Positions 8,968-17,830 of a DNA stretch of 64,000 nucleotides are shown piece by piece. The notes beneath the pieces are model-generated. The model did no database searches, was not told where the DNA came from, and saw only the letters and a list, made by a program, of their open reading frames with translations. Numbering within the stretch: the first letter of the stretch is position 1; the number at the start of each line of letters is the position of its first letter. Source of the stretch: an uncultured Ruminococcus sp. (GTDB lineage: Bacteria > Bacillota > Clostridia > Oscillospirales > Ruminococcaceae); the NCBI GenBank assembly GCA_902783005.1, contig CACZPI010000115.1, positions 1 through 64,000 on the forward strand. Direction: 5' to 3'. The position numbers were made by a program, and so were the translations under genes.

Positions 8968-9402
8968 TTATCCCTCCAGAATCACCGTGAAAGGGCCGTC
9001 ATTGCACAGCCGCACCTGCATATCCGCGCCGAATTCGCCGTGCTCCACGCGCCGCACCTGCCCGCGCAGGCGTTCCATGAAGACCTCATACAAATGATTG
9101 GCCACATCCGGCGCCCCCGCATTCGTGAAGCCCGGACGGTTGCTCCGGCAGTCCGCATACAGCGTAAACTGCGAAATGACCAGGATCTCCCCGTCCACAT
9201 CCTTCACCGAAAGATTCGTCTTGCCGTTTTCATCCGCAAAAATGCGCAGCTTGACCAGCTTATCCGCCAGCTTGTGCGCGGTTTCCTCCGTATCTTCCCT
9301 GCCGACGCCAAGCAGCACCACATAGCCCTGCCCGATCTCACCGATCACACGGCCGTCCACGCTGACAGAGCCCTCTGTGACACGCTGTACTACCAGTTTC
9401 AT
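8968..9402 (-). CDS. dtd: D-aminoacyl-tRNA deacylase
   Basis: The 144-residue protein removes D-amino acids (and glycine misattached to tRNA-Ala) from tRNA. Diagnostic motifs are the SQFTLYAD segment and the C-terminal NDGPFTV, both at the active site. The start at ATG 9402 leaves the normal nine-base spacing to GGAGG, whereas the upstream in-frame ATG at 9411 abuts the site. The gene leads a leftward unit with the HTH and penicillin-binding protein genes. Confidence 0.95.
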   Translation of the reverse strand: MKLVVQRVTEGSVSVDGRVIGEIGQGYVVLLGVGREDTEETAHKLADKLVKLRIFADENGKTNLSVKDVDGEILVISQFTLYADCRSNRPGFTNAGAPDVANHLYEVFMERLRGQVRRVEHGEFGADMQVRLCNDGPFTVILEG

Positions 9403-9441
9403 ATGACACATCCTCCATACAGATAGTTATATTTCATTTTC

Positions 9442-9470
9442 ATTATACCGCGGATTTTTCCGGAATGCAA
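9442..9470 (-). promoter_or_regulatory. Promoter of dtd
   Basis: Leftward TTGCAT (9470-9465), a 17-base spacer and TATAAT (9447-9442) precede dtd by 40 bases. Confidence 0.75.
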
Positions 9471-9533
9471 GCCGTTTTCCCAATTTTGTGAATACTGTCC
9501 AAAATCTCCCGGTATATTTGCACGCCGCAGGGC

Positions 9534-9563
9534 TTGACAAAGGCAGGCAGGATGGTGTATACT
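9534..9563 (+). promoter_or_regulatory. Promoter of the leucine-rich-repeat gene
   Basis: TTGACA (9534-9539), an 18-base spacer and TATACT (9558-9563) lie 110 bases before the ATG at 9674. The leader between them shows no obvious riboswitch. Confidence 0.7.
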
Positions 9564-9673
9564 AAATTAAGGACATAAAATATTCACATTTCAGAAACAG
9601 TTTTTTCAACCTCTGTTCTCCATTCCGTATTATACAGTGATACGAACGATACCGGCCGAAATGAGGTGACGCC

Positions 9674-11461
9674 ATGAAAAAAGAGCTTTGCAGAGAGAAT
9701 TACAAATCTGTTGGTGCAGAAAACAATAAAGAACATCCGAGCAGATGGCGCTACTGCTTTCTGGATTACCAGACCACCAAGGGATTTTTCAGGCAGTCGG
9801 CCAAAGACAATATCCTTCTGCGCATGCGCACACGCGCCCGCACGGTCAACGTGCCGCTGGGGATCCAGGGCATCGGCTACGGCGTATTTCAGGCGAATTT
9901 CCGGATGCAGCATGTCTCTCTCCCGCCGACCCTGCGCGTCATCGGCTCCTTTGCATTTGACGGCTGCACCGATCTGAAAAGCATTCATATTCCCGAGGGC
10001 GTCGAGGTCATCTCGGAGTTTGCCTTCCGCGACTGCATTGATCTGAAAGAGGTCACCCTGCCCGCTTCTCTCGAACGCATCGGTGCCCATGCCTTTGAAG
10101 GATGCTCCTCGCTTGAAAAGGTCGTGTTCGCTGGTGGTGTCAGTGAGATCCAGGAAAACGCCTTTGCCAACTGCACCTCCCTGCAATATCTGGAATTGCC
10201 CGAGGGCTCGCAAAGGCTCAGTGCGGGTGTTTTCTATCGCTGCACCTCCCTCCGGCGCATCTGTCTGCCTTCTGAAATGGAGGAGATCGGAAGCTACTGC
10301 TTTTCCGGCTGTACAGCGCTGGATCGGATCACGCTGCCCGCCTTGCAGAGCTCCGGCGAAGAACTGTTCATTCATTGCAGCAATCTGACCTTCATAGAGC
10401 TCTGCGAAGGCGCACAGGCCACCGGTGACGCTTCCTTCCGGAGCTGCCAGAGCCTTCGCACGGTGATTTTACCGGAATCGCTCCGATGCATCAGCAAACA
10501 GAGCTTTGCGGACTGCCCGTCCCTTGAGGAGGTCGTGCTTCGCAGCACGGATCTGACGGAGATCCTCGCAGAGGCATTCGCCGGATGCAGTTCCCTGCGC
10601 AAACTCTTTCTGCCGGAGACTGTGCGTCTCATCAGTGACGGCGCCTTCCGGGGCTGCACAGCACTTGCCGATCTGCATATTCCGCAGAATGTAAGCATGA
10701 TCGGGGAAGGTGCCCTTGTGGACACCAAATGGTTCAAGGAGCTGCAGGAGCCCTTCACAGTCGTCGGAAAGGGGATCCTGGTGCGGTGCCTGCAAACCTC
10801 CGGAGCCGCGGCAGTGCCGGACAATGTCCGCGTCATTCAGGAGAATGCCTTCGACGGCTGCAAGCTCGGTTCCCTGATCGTCCATGAGAATGTCGAATCG
10901 ATCAAAAGCCGGTTTGAAAATGACCTGCTGCTGATCATCCGGCTCGGGAAGCGTCAGGTCAGACTGCAGCTCAAGGGACAGCCCAAAGTCAATTACTCCA
11001 GTCTCGCCGGCATCTACTCGCGCCTCTATCAGCAGAATCAGAATTCCTACCCGACGCCGAATACCGCCGCACAATCGGTGATCCGGTTCTGGACATCCGG
11101 CAGGCATTTCGGCAGCTTCCAGCAGATCCACGATCCGGATCTGGCCTATCCCATTGCCGCCGTGATGCACCTGCACAATCCGGATGACCGGCTGTTTGCC
11201 TCCTATGTACGGTCGAATCTCCTCGGCATTCTCCGCAGCCTGATCCGGACGGCCGATGCGCAGATCCTCTACGAATATCTGCAATTCGATTTCGTGCGGG
11301 AATTCCTGACCGCCGAGCTGGTCGATGAGCTGATTTCCTTTGCGGCAGAATGCACGCAGCAGACCAACAACTCCGAGCCGCAGATCATGCTCATGGATTA
11401 CAAGCGCCGCGAGATCGGCTACGAATCCATGGAGCAGGTATTCGGGAAGCTGGCGCTGTAA
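9674..11461 (+). CDS. BspA-type leucine-rich-repeat protein, no export signal
   Basis: The 595-residue protein has about a dozen LRR_5/BspA-type repeats between residues 60 and 400. Each repeat is about 23 residues with a core like IGSFAFDGCTDLKSIHIPEG. A C-terminal region of about 190 residues (helical, with RYVRSNLLGIL-like segments) carries no repeats. BspA-like proteins are normally secreted adhesins, but this one starts MKKELCRENYKS and shows no signal peptide, anchor or dockerin, so a cytoplasmic role is inferred. It is transcribed alone, with its own promoter and a terminator shared with the convergent MraY-like gene. The function is unknown. Confidence 0.85.
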   Translation: MKKELCRENYKSVGAENNKEHPSRWRYCFLDYQTTKGFFRQSAKDNILLRMRTRARTVNVPLGIQGIGYGVFQANFRMQHVSLPPTLRVIGSFAFDGCTDLKSIHIPEGVEVISEFAFRDCIDLKEVTLPASLERIGAHAFEGCSSLEKVVFAGGVSEIQENAFANCTSLQYLELPEGSQRLSAGVFYRCTSLRRICLPSEMEEIGSYCFSGCTALDRITLPALQSSGEELFIHCSNLTFIELCEGAQATGDASFRSCQSLRTVILPESLRCISKQSFADCPSLEEVVLRSTDLTEILAEAFAGCSSLRKLFLPETVRLISDGAFRGCTALADLHIPQNVSMIGEGALVDTKWFKELQEPFTVVGKGILVRCLQTSGAAAVPDNVRVIQENAFDGCKLGSLIVHENVESIKSRFENDLLLIIRLGKRQVRLQLKGQPKVNYSSLAGIYSRLYQQNQNSYPTPNTAAQSVIRFWTSGRHFGSFQQIHDPDLAYPIAAVMHLHNPDDRLFASYVRSNLLGILRSLIRTADAQILYEYLQFDFVREFLTAELVDELISFAAECTQQTNNSEPQIMLMDYKRREIGYESMEQVFGKLAL

Positions 11462-11480
11462 CAGGAATGCCCAAAAAGAA

Positions 11481-11508
11481 TCCCTCTTCCGCAAGGAAGA
11501 GGGATTTT
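11481..11508. terminator. Bidirectional terminator
   Basis: A perfect 10-bp stem (11481-11490 with 11495-11504, loop GCAA) has TTTT on one side and TTCTTTTT on the other strand. It separates the convergent LRR and MraY-like genes. Confidence 0.85.
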
Positions 11509-11512
11509 CCTG

Positions 11513-12517
11513 TCAGGGCAGCAGGCCTGCCAGCAGCAGCGCCGCGGCAGAGATCAGAAGCTGCAGCAATGTGAAGCGCGTTACGACCTGGGTGTCGCTC
11601 CAGCCCTTGTTTTTCCGTGCATGGTCATGCAGCGGGGTGCGGATGTTCTTCATGAAGGTCTTGGATTTCGTCACCCGCAGCACCGTCAGCTTGAGCAGTC
11701 CCAGACCGCCGTCCAGGATCAGCAGCAGCGCACCCGGAATGAACAGGAACGGCATGCCGGAGATCATGAAGCCCATTGCAATGAGCATGCCGAGCGGACG
11801 GGAGCCTGCATCACCCATCAGCATCGAGGACGGGGAGCAGTTGAACCACAGATAGGCTGCCAGTACAAACAGCATCATCCAGATGACCTGTCCGATCGAC
11901 TCGGTGTAGGCCTGGTAGATCCATGCATTGGCGCCGCGCAGGATCAGCAGCACCGTCACCAGCGTCACCATGGAAAGACTCGTGCAAAGGCCGTCCACAC
12001 CGTCGGCGCAGTTGGTCACATTGATGCTTGCCCAGATCAGCACCACGCCGAGCAGGACATAGATCACGGCCGGCAGCGTGAAGGTAACTCCGATGATCGG
12101 CAGGTACACTGCCCCGCCGTGGAATACATACACCGTCACGGAAACGGCAACGGAAACCACCAGGTCAATGATGCCCTTCTTCAGCTCGCTCCACGGCTTT
12201 TCCGCCGCATCGTCCAGGTAGCCGCTCATCATTTCCACAAAGAGCGCCGCCATGTAAATGATATATTCCAGCTCCACCGATACCATCAGAAATGTACACA
12301 GTATCAGTGCTACGATCAGCAGCATTCCTGCGCCGCGTGCCTTGCCCTTTGACAAGGCACCGTTCACAGCGAATTCCCTGCCCTGATCCTTCGGCAGGAT
12401 CCTTCTGCCGAATACCAGCGCTGCCAGCGTCACCAAAAAGGAAACGATCGCTGTCAGCAGCCAGATGTTCTCCGGCTTCAGATCCCGAAAAAGTCCCGAT
12501 AACATATCCTCATCCAT
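11513..12517 (-). CDS. MraY-like phospho-sugar transferase (glycosyltransferase family 4)
   Basis: The roughly 334-residue membrane protein has about ten hydrophobic helices and the motifs of the MraY/WecA superfamily: SGYLDDAAEK with the aspartate pair, NCADGVDGL, LMGDAGSRPLG, and a cytoplasmic HDHARKNKGW loop. MraY moves phospho-MurNAc-pentapeptide onto undecaprenyl phosphate to make lipid I. Two consensus sites differ: the usual T-D in the second motif reads C-A-D, and the histidine loop is HDH instead of HHH. The gene is also away from any mur cluster. It may be the cell's MraY or a paralogue using another sugar. The start at 12517 is uncertain by four codons. Confidence 0.8.
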   Translation of the reverse strand: MDEDMLSGLFRDLKPENIWLLTAIVSFLVTLAALVFGRRILPKDQGREFAVNGALSKGKARGAGMLLIVALILCTFLMVSVELEYIIYMAALFVEMMSGYLDDAAEKPWSELKKGIIDLVVSVAVSVTVYVFHGGAVYLPIIGVTFTLPAVIYVLLGVVLIWASINVTNCADGVDGLCTSLSMVTLVTVLLILRGANAWIYQAYTESIGQVIWMMLFVLAAYLWFNCSPSSMLMGDAGSRPLGMLIAMGFMISGMPFLFIPGALLLILDGGLGLLKLTVLRVTKSKTFMKNIRTPLHDHARKNKGWSDTQVVTRFTLLQLLISAAALLLAGLLP

Positions 12518-12521
12518 CCTC

Positions 12522-15230
12522 TCAATTCGTTTCCAGGCCGGCCTGTGCCGCATGTACCAGAATCAGCGATGCATCCTCGCTGTTCACGGTGCCGTCCCCA
12601 TTATAATCAGCGCGTTTGAGCCATGCCGCATCCGGATAGCTTGTGAGCCTGCCAAGTCCTGCCTGTGAAGCATAGACCAGCACCAGCGAGGCATCCTCGG
12701 CATTCACCGTTCCGTCGAGATTCACATCTCCCTGCACATCCCCCAGGTACAGCAGGTAGATGCTGTCCTGGTATTCCTCACCTGACAGGCGCAGCTCAAC
12801 TGCCGATGCTTTTCCGGTTTCGATCGTCATGGTCTCGTAGGAATGCCAGCTCTGCTCTCCGGATGTGATCGTTCCCATCGCCGTCGGCAGCAGATGCAGC
12901 ACGCCGTTCTTTGCCTCGATCGAAGCCGCATAGACGCCCTCGGATTCCCGGGTGAAGCTCACATAGCTCAGGTCATCGAGATTCAAAAGCCCTGTAAGCT
13001 GTGCATGCTGAATGTGATAGCTGCGGATCATCGAGGAATAATTCATACCGTCGATCACCGCATAGGCCACAATATCCGTGTCCTCCGTCAGCGTGATCGG
13101 TTCTGTATACTGATGCATTTCCTCATTCCGGGTGCGGTAATAAATGGCCTGTGCTCCCGGACAGGACAGACGGATCTCTGTCCCCTCCGGATACTGCCCG
13201 CTGTCCTTGGAAAACATGACCATACCGTAGGGCTGCGTCAGGCCGCGTAGACAGATATTGCCGAGGCGCACATAAGTATTCATCGTGCTGCCGTCCGTGA
13301 GTGCATAGGTCACATCCACCGGCAGCTCCTTGTAAATGTCATGCCACTGATCGCCGTTTGTGCTGAAAAAGCTCTGTCCTTCAGCGAAGCTGCTCTCGAT
13401 CATATCCGGTGTCAGAATGCTCTCCTGCACCGTCACCGTTCCGTCCGGATGCTCCGTGGTGTAGCGGCTGGCGGCTTCGCAGGCAATGTGCTGGCCGGAT
13501 TTGCCGTTGAGCTGGATCACAATGGAGAAGGTCTCTCCCGCCTCAAGCATGACCGGCTGGATCAGATCCACGGTATGATAGCCGGTGTAAGGCTCCTGCC
13601 CGATCGTTACCGCGGAGGCTGTGCCCGCCGTCGGATCCGATGTACCGGCGGGAAGCCCCTTGTAGACGCGGATCGAATAATGCTCATTCGGCATTGCCGT
13701 GCAGAACATCACCGAGGTCAGATAGGCCGACTGCTCGGCTGTGAATACATTGGCTGCATAGGCGGTCTGATCCTGATTTTCCAGAGATACCGCCGTCCAG
13801 TAGCCGTAATCATCATAGCGGTACTGCTTGTTATGGCGCTGTGCCGTCTCCGCACGCAGATAGTACATCTCATAGATGGTCGCATCCTCGTAGGAGATCC
13901 AGAAATAGCCGTAATCATCCGAATCCGGCCCGTAGCTGTTGCGCACGAGCCAGGCGCCGTCCGCGCCGGGATCCTTCCTGAAATTCGCTGCGGGATACGC
14001 ATTGTCCCAGCCGACGATGGCAACTGCATGATTGATGCCGGCGCTGCTGGTGCCGTCATTGTAATAGGCGTGTGTATCGGTGTTGTAGCAGTCGGGATTG
14101 CGCAGGAAGCTGACCGACACGGCATGTCCTGCACGAACGGCATTCTTGATGTCTGCCCGGTTGGCCGAGATCTGACTGCCGCCCACACGGTAGCTGAGCA
14201 GCTCCGCATCGGTGACATGGTACGCCGCCTGCGAACGGATCACCGATTCCGGAAGATCCTCCTCCAGAACCTCAAGGTTATTCATCGGGTATTCCTGCTC
14301 CGTTGCAGGGCCCACCCAGCTTGTCAGCATGGGGGCAAGCATGTAGAAATTGCCGCCTGCCGTGAAGGCTTCAAACCGGGAATCCCCGTCCTTCAGCGGG
14401 AAGCCGACTGCGGGATCATAGCTGTAAAAGGTCTGGAACCACTCGGACAGATCCACCAGAGGATTCTGCCGCACCAGAGCGCTTTCCAGCGATGCCATCG
14501 CGGAAAATGTCCAGCACATGCCATAGCCCTCCTGATCGCGCACCGGCGTCACAAGCCCCTCCTCACGCAGATCAAACTGCTCCGGATTGCCCGGCGCTTC
14601 GGTCGTGACCACCGTCTCCGCGGTCGTCAGCACGGCAAGCGTTGTGGTTGTGGTGGTGGTCGTTGTGGTGGTTGTGGTGGTCGTTGTTGTCGTTGTCGTG
14701 GTGGTGGTTGTGGTGGTCGTTGTTGTTGTCGTTGTGGGCGTTTCGGAGGTCGGTTCCGTTTCGGTCGTGGTTTCCTCCGTTTCGGTCGTGGTTTCCTCCG
14801 TTTCGGTGGTGGTCTCCTCCGTTTCGGTGGTGGTTTCTTCCGATTCAGTGGTGGTCTCGTCCGTTGCAGACAAGGTGGTATCCGTCAGGATCAGCGGCGG
14901 AGCTGTCATTTCGGTCTCCGTCGTCGTTTCCGTCAGGATCAGCGGCGGCGCCGTCATCTCCGATTCCTCCGGTGCCGTGGTAAACAGCGGCGGTGCCGTC
15001 AGTTCCGTTTCCTCCGGTGCCGTGGTGAACAGCGGAGGCGCCGTCAGCTCCTCCTCATCCTCCACAAGGGCAAGACGGCCGTGCAGCATCTCCTCCTCAA
15101 GCTCCTCATAGCTTGTGATCGGTGCCACATGCAGATGCACGCTATCCTGTGCCTGCACAGAACCGGGCGGCAGCGCATACAACGCCAGCACTGCACTCAT
15201 CAGCCCTGCGGCAAGTCGATGTAGGTTCAT
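12522..15230 (-). CDS. Secreted papain-family (C1) cysteine protease with dockerin
   Basis: This 902-residue protein has a signal peptide (1-28) and a low-complexity stalk. The stalk has four TAPPL repeats (about 62-118), TETEE repeats (about 125-160) and 32 consecutive threonines (166-197). A C1A peptidase domain follows with catalytic Cys in GMCWTFSA (about 239), His in NHAVAIVGW and Asn in VRNSYG. Beta-rich regions come next. The C terminus is a type I-like dockerin with two calcium loops, GDVNLDGTVNAEDAS and ADYNGDGTVNSEDAS. It should be exported and docked to a cohesin scaffold. Dockerin proteases occur in Ruminococcus cellulosomes; the target is unknown. The start at 15230 follows GAGGAG. 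Confidence 0.93.
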   Translation of the reverse strand: MNLHRLAAGLMSAVLALYALPPGSVQAQDSVHLHVAPITSYEELEEEMLHGRLALVEDEEELTAPPLFTTAPEETELTAPPLFTTAPEESEMTAPPLILTETTTETEMTAPPLILTDTTLSATDETTTESEETTTETEETTTETEETTTETEETTTETEPTSETPTTTTTTTTTTTTTTTTTTTTTTTTTTTTTTTTLAVLTTAETVVTTEAPGNPEQFDLREEGLVTPVRDQEGYGMCWTFSAMASLESALVRQNPLVDLSEWFQTFYSYDPAVGFPLKDGDSRFEAFTAGGNFYMLAPMLTSWVGPATEQEYPMNNLEVLEEDLPESVIRSQAAYHVTDAELLSYRVGGSQISANRADIKNAVRAGHAVSVSFLRNPDCYNTDTHAYYNDGTSSAGINHAVAIVGWDNAYPAANFRKDPGADGAWLVRNSYGPDSDDYGYFWISYEDATIYEMYYLRAETAQRHNKQYRYDDYGYWTAVSLENQDQTAYAANVFTAEQSAYLTSVMFCTAMPNEHYSIRVYKGLPAGTSDPTAGTASAVTIGQEPYTGYHTVDLIQPVMLEAGETFSIVIQLNGKSGQHIACEAASRYTTEHPDGTVTVQESILTPDMIESSFAEGQSFFSTNGDQWHDIYKELPVDVTYALTDGSTMNTYVRLGNICLRGLTQPYGMVMFSKDSGQYPEGTEIRLSCPGAQAIYYRTRNEEMHQYTEPITLTEDTDIVAYAVIDGMNYSSMIRSYHIQHAQLTGLLNLDDLSYVSFTRESEGVYAASIEAKNGVLHLLPTAMGTITSGEQSWHSYETMTIETGKASAVELRLSGEEYQDSIYLLYLGDVQGDVNLDGTVNAEDASLVLVYASQAGLGRLTSYPDAAWLKRADYNGDGTVNSEDASLILVHAAQAGLETN
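14640..15060. repeat. Low-complexity coding repeats in the dockerin protease stalk
   Basis: 14640-14735 is an uninterrupted run of 32 threonine codons (mixed ACA/ACC/ACG). 14745-14865 encodes repeated T/E units. 14880-15060 encodes four copies of a TAPPL-centred unit of about 15 residues. Such tracts are prone to in-frame length change by slippage. Confidence 0.9.
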
Positions 15231-15247
15231 TCTGTTTCTCCTCATTG

Positions 15248-16129
15248 TTATAATACAATAAACGGCTGCTCTGCCGGAGCGGCGATCTGTACAAACGGAA
15301 ATTCCTGCCGGAGCACCGCCGCCGCATCAGCGATCTGCTGATCGGAGGCATTCTCCGGGAACAATCCGAATACCGCTGCACCGCTGCCGGTCATTACCGC
15401 GCATTCCGCGCCAAGCTCCGTAAGGCGCTGCTTTGCACGGGTCACATCCGCACAGTCTATGGCCGCTTCAAAGAGATTCCCGCAGCTTCTGCGCAGAAGC
15501 GCCATATCCTGCGTTTCCACGGCACGCAGCATCGCTTCCGTATCCGGATGGGCAGGCTCCGTGAGCGTGTCGATCGCCTTGTAGGCCGCAGGGGTCGAAA
15601 TGCTCTGCGTTCCCTTGACGAGGATCATCCGCTGCGATGCAGGCAGGGGCTTGAGCGGTGTCAGGATCTCGCCCACACCCTCGGCCAGCGCCGTTCCGCC
15701 CAAGAGCAGAAACGGCACATCCGCACCAAGGGTCACACCGATCTCCCGGAGCCGCGCATTCGTAAAGCCGCATCCGAGCAGCTCATTGAGCCCCCAGAGC
15801 ACACCGGCCGCATCCGCCGAGCCGCCGCCCATGCCGGCACCGGAGGGGATCTCCTTGTGCAGGGCAATGGTGATCTGCCGCTGCATGCCGGCAGCGTCCA
15901 GAATGGCTGCGGCTGCCTTCCAGGCAAGATTATGCTCGTCGCACGGCACACCGGGCGCATCACAGGTCAGTGTGATGCCCGCTCCGTCCTGCACGGCAAG
16001 CTCTATGGTATCATATACCGTAATGCCCTGGAATATGCTTGCCAGCGTGTGATAGCCGTCCTCACGCCGCCCGGTCACATCGAGTGAAAGATTGATCTTG
16101 GCGGCTGCCCGGAGTGTCATCTGCTTCAT
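15248..16129 (-). CDS. ispE: 4-(cytidine 5'-diphospho)-2-C-methyl-D-erythritol kinase
   Basis: The 293-residue GHMP kinase phosphorylates CDP-methylerythritol in the non-mevalonate isoprenoid pathway. The N-terminal AKINLSLDV with GYH (about 10-30) and the ATP loop PSGAGMGGGSADAAG are diagnostic. The ATG at 16129 overlaps the upstream aminotransferase stop (ATGA), which fixes the start against a longer open frame. No other isoprenoid gene is in the window. The protease gene starts 17 bases downstream. Confidence 0.95.
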   Translation of the reverse strand: MKQMTLRAAAKINLSLDVTGRREDGYHTLASIFQGITVYDTIELAVQDGAGITLTCDAPGVPCDEHNLAWKAAAAILDAAGMQRQITIALHKEIPSGAGMGGGSADAAGVLWGLNELLGCGFTNARLREIGVTLGADVPFLLLGGTALAEGVGEILTPLKPLPASQRMILVKGTQSISTPAAYKAIDTLTEPAHPDTEAMLRAVETQDMALLRRSCGNLFEAAIDCADVTRAKQRLTELGAECAVMTGSGAAVFGLFPENASDQQIADAAAVLRQEFPFVQIAAPAEQPFIVL

Positions 16130-17301
16130 GCCTTGCCTCCGTGGCGCTCCAGGAAGCGCGTGATCCGCTCGACGGCCGTCATCAGATGCTTGAGGGAATA
16201 GGCATAGGAAACGCGCACAAAGCCCTCGCCGCATTCACCGAATGCATTGCCGGGGACAACGGCGACATGCTCTTCCTCAAGCAGCTTTTCGCAGAAATCC
16301 TCGCTCGTCATGCCCGTACACTGAATGGACGGGAATACATAGAATGCACCCTCCGGATTGAAGCAGGTCATGCCGATGCGGTTGAATGCCTCCACAAGGT
16401 AGCGTCTGCGCAGGTTGTATTCTTTAATCATGTGCTCGACCTCCGCATCGCATTCCTCCAGGGCAACGATGGCGGCATACTGGCTCACGGTCGGGGCACT
16501 CATGATGATGTACTGGTGGATCTTGACGATCTGTGTCGTCAGCGGTGCAGGCGCACAGACATAGCCCAGGCGCCAGCCGGTCATGGCATAGGATTTCGAG
16601 AAGCCGTTGACCAGGATCGTGCGCTCCCGCATGCCGTCGATCTCCGCGATCGAGCAGTGCTTTCTGCCGTAGGTCATCTCGCAGTAAATTTCATCGGAGA
16701 GGACAAGAATATCCGTTCCGCGCAGCACCTCGGCAATGGCTTCAAGATCCTCGCGTGTCATGATCGCGCCGGTAGGATTATTCGGGTACGGCAGAACAAG
16801 CAGCTTGGTCTTGTCCGTGATCTTCTCGCGCAGCTCGTCGGCGGTCAGCTTGAAATGGTTCTCTGCCTTGGTCTGGATCGGCACCGGAACACCGCATGCC
16901 ATTTCCACAATGGGGGAATAGCAGACGAATGCCGGCTCCACGACCAGCACCTCATCGCCGGGATCGACCACGGCACGGATGGCAATGTCGATCGCCTCCG
17001 AACCGCCGACCGTCACAACGATCTCATGGGTGGGATCATAGCTGGTATGGATGGAGCGCTCCAGATACCGTGCAATGGATTCGCGGAGCTGCTGCATGCC
17101 GGAATTGGCGGTATACACGATCTTTTTGCGTTCAAGTACGTCAATGGCCTCCTTGCGGATCGACCACGGCGTGGAGAAATCCGGCTCACCGACACCAAGG
17201 CTGATGACATTGTCCATGGTGGCAGCCAGATCGAAAAAGCGCCGGATGCCGGAGGGCTTGATCTTCCCGACACGCTTGGCAATCAGGTTATCGTAATTCA
17301 T
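16126..17301 (-). CDS. Class I/II PLP-dependent aminotransferase
   Basis: The 391-residue enzyme is a fold-type I aminotransferase of the aspartate/aromatic group. Visible motifs are YPNNPTGAIM, VLSDEIYCEM, and NGFSKSYAMTGWRLGY, which holds the PLP-binding lysine. The donor amino acid cannot be fixed from sequence. It follows an Lrp-type regulator by a one-base overlap (TAATG), an arrangement common for PatA-like aminotransferases in Firmicutes. Control by that regulator is therefore likely. Confidence 0.88.
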   Translation of the reverse strand: MNYDNLIAKRVGKIKPSGIRRFFDLAATMDNVISLGVGEPDFSTPWSIRKEAIDVLERKKIVYTANSGMQQLRESIARYLERSIHTSYDPTHEIVVTVGGSEAIDIAIRAVVDPGDEVLVVEPAFVCYSPIVEMACGVPVPIQTKAENHFKLTADELREKITDKTKLLVLPYPNNPTGAIMTREDLEAIAEVLRGTDILVLSDEIYCEMTYGRKHCSIAEIDGMRERTILVNGFSKSYAMTGWRLGYVCAPAPLTTQIVKIHQYIIMSAPTVSQYAAIVALEECDAEVEHMIKEYNLRRRYLVEAFNRIGMTCFNPEGAFYVFPSIQCTGMTSEDFCEKLLEEEHVAVVPGNAFGECGEGFVRVSYAYSLKHLMTAVERITRFLERHGGKA

Positions 17302-17777
17302 TACCAGACCATGCTCCTTTCATCGCGCTCTTCCTCCTCGATGAGGATATTCTTCTCCTTGTAGCGCTTCAGAACGAAGCTGGTCGCAGTTGCCAGCACG
17401 CCGTCCATGGCAGACAGACGCTGGGAGACAAACATGGCGACCTCCTTGAGGCTCTTGCCCTTGACGGTCAGCGCCAGGTCATACTTGCCGGACATCAGGG
17501 AAACGCTTTCCACCTCGTCATAAAGCATGATGGTCTTGGCAATATCGTCGAATCCGGTGTCGCGCTTGGGAGTGACGCGCAGCTCAATGAGTGCTTCGAC
17601 CTCGGTATTGTCGGTCAGTTCCTCATTGATAATGGCGGTATAGCCGCGGATGACGCCCTTCTGTTCGAGGGCGGCGATCTCGGATGCGACCTCGGCTTCG
17701 GACTTGCCGAGCATATCAGCCAGCTGTGCATTGGTCAGCCGGGCATTGGATTTGAGCAGATTGAGCAGATCAGACAT
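17301..17777 (-). CDS. Lrp/AsnC-family transcriptional regulator
   Basis: The 158-residue protein has an N-terminal winged helix-turn-helix (LLNLLKSNARLTNAQLADMLGK) and a C-terminal RAM/ACT-like ligand domain (residues about 65-140, ending LKRYKEKNILIEEE). These proteins sense amino acids as oligomers. The start at 17777 follows AGGAGGAAT; a longer in-frame reading upstream lacks a ribosome site. It is immediately upstream of the aminotransferase and is probably its regulator. Confidence 0.88.
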   Translation of the reverse strand: MSDLLNLLKSNARLTNAQLADMLGKSEAEVASEIAALEQKGVIRGYTAIINEELTDNTEVEALIELRVTPKRDTGFDDIAKTIMLYDEVESVSLMSGKYDLALTVKGKSLKEVAMFVSQRLSAMDGVLATATSFVLKRYKEKNILIEEEERDERSMVW

Positions 17778-17830
17778 AATGATTCCTCCTGTGTTTCTCA
17801 GTAATTCTATGCAAAACCGCAGATGCGGTA

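Noticed and set aside
14640..15060. CRISPR-like repeats
   Set aside because: The repeats are short coding units in frame with a protein, without spacers of constant length or cas genes.
14587..15111. Valine/serine-rich plus-strand frame
   Set aside because: It is the reverse reading of the threonine-rich stalk codons (ACN against NGT) and has no gene signals.
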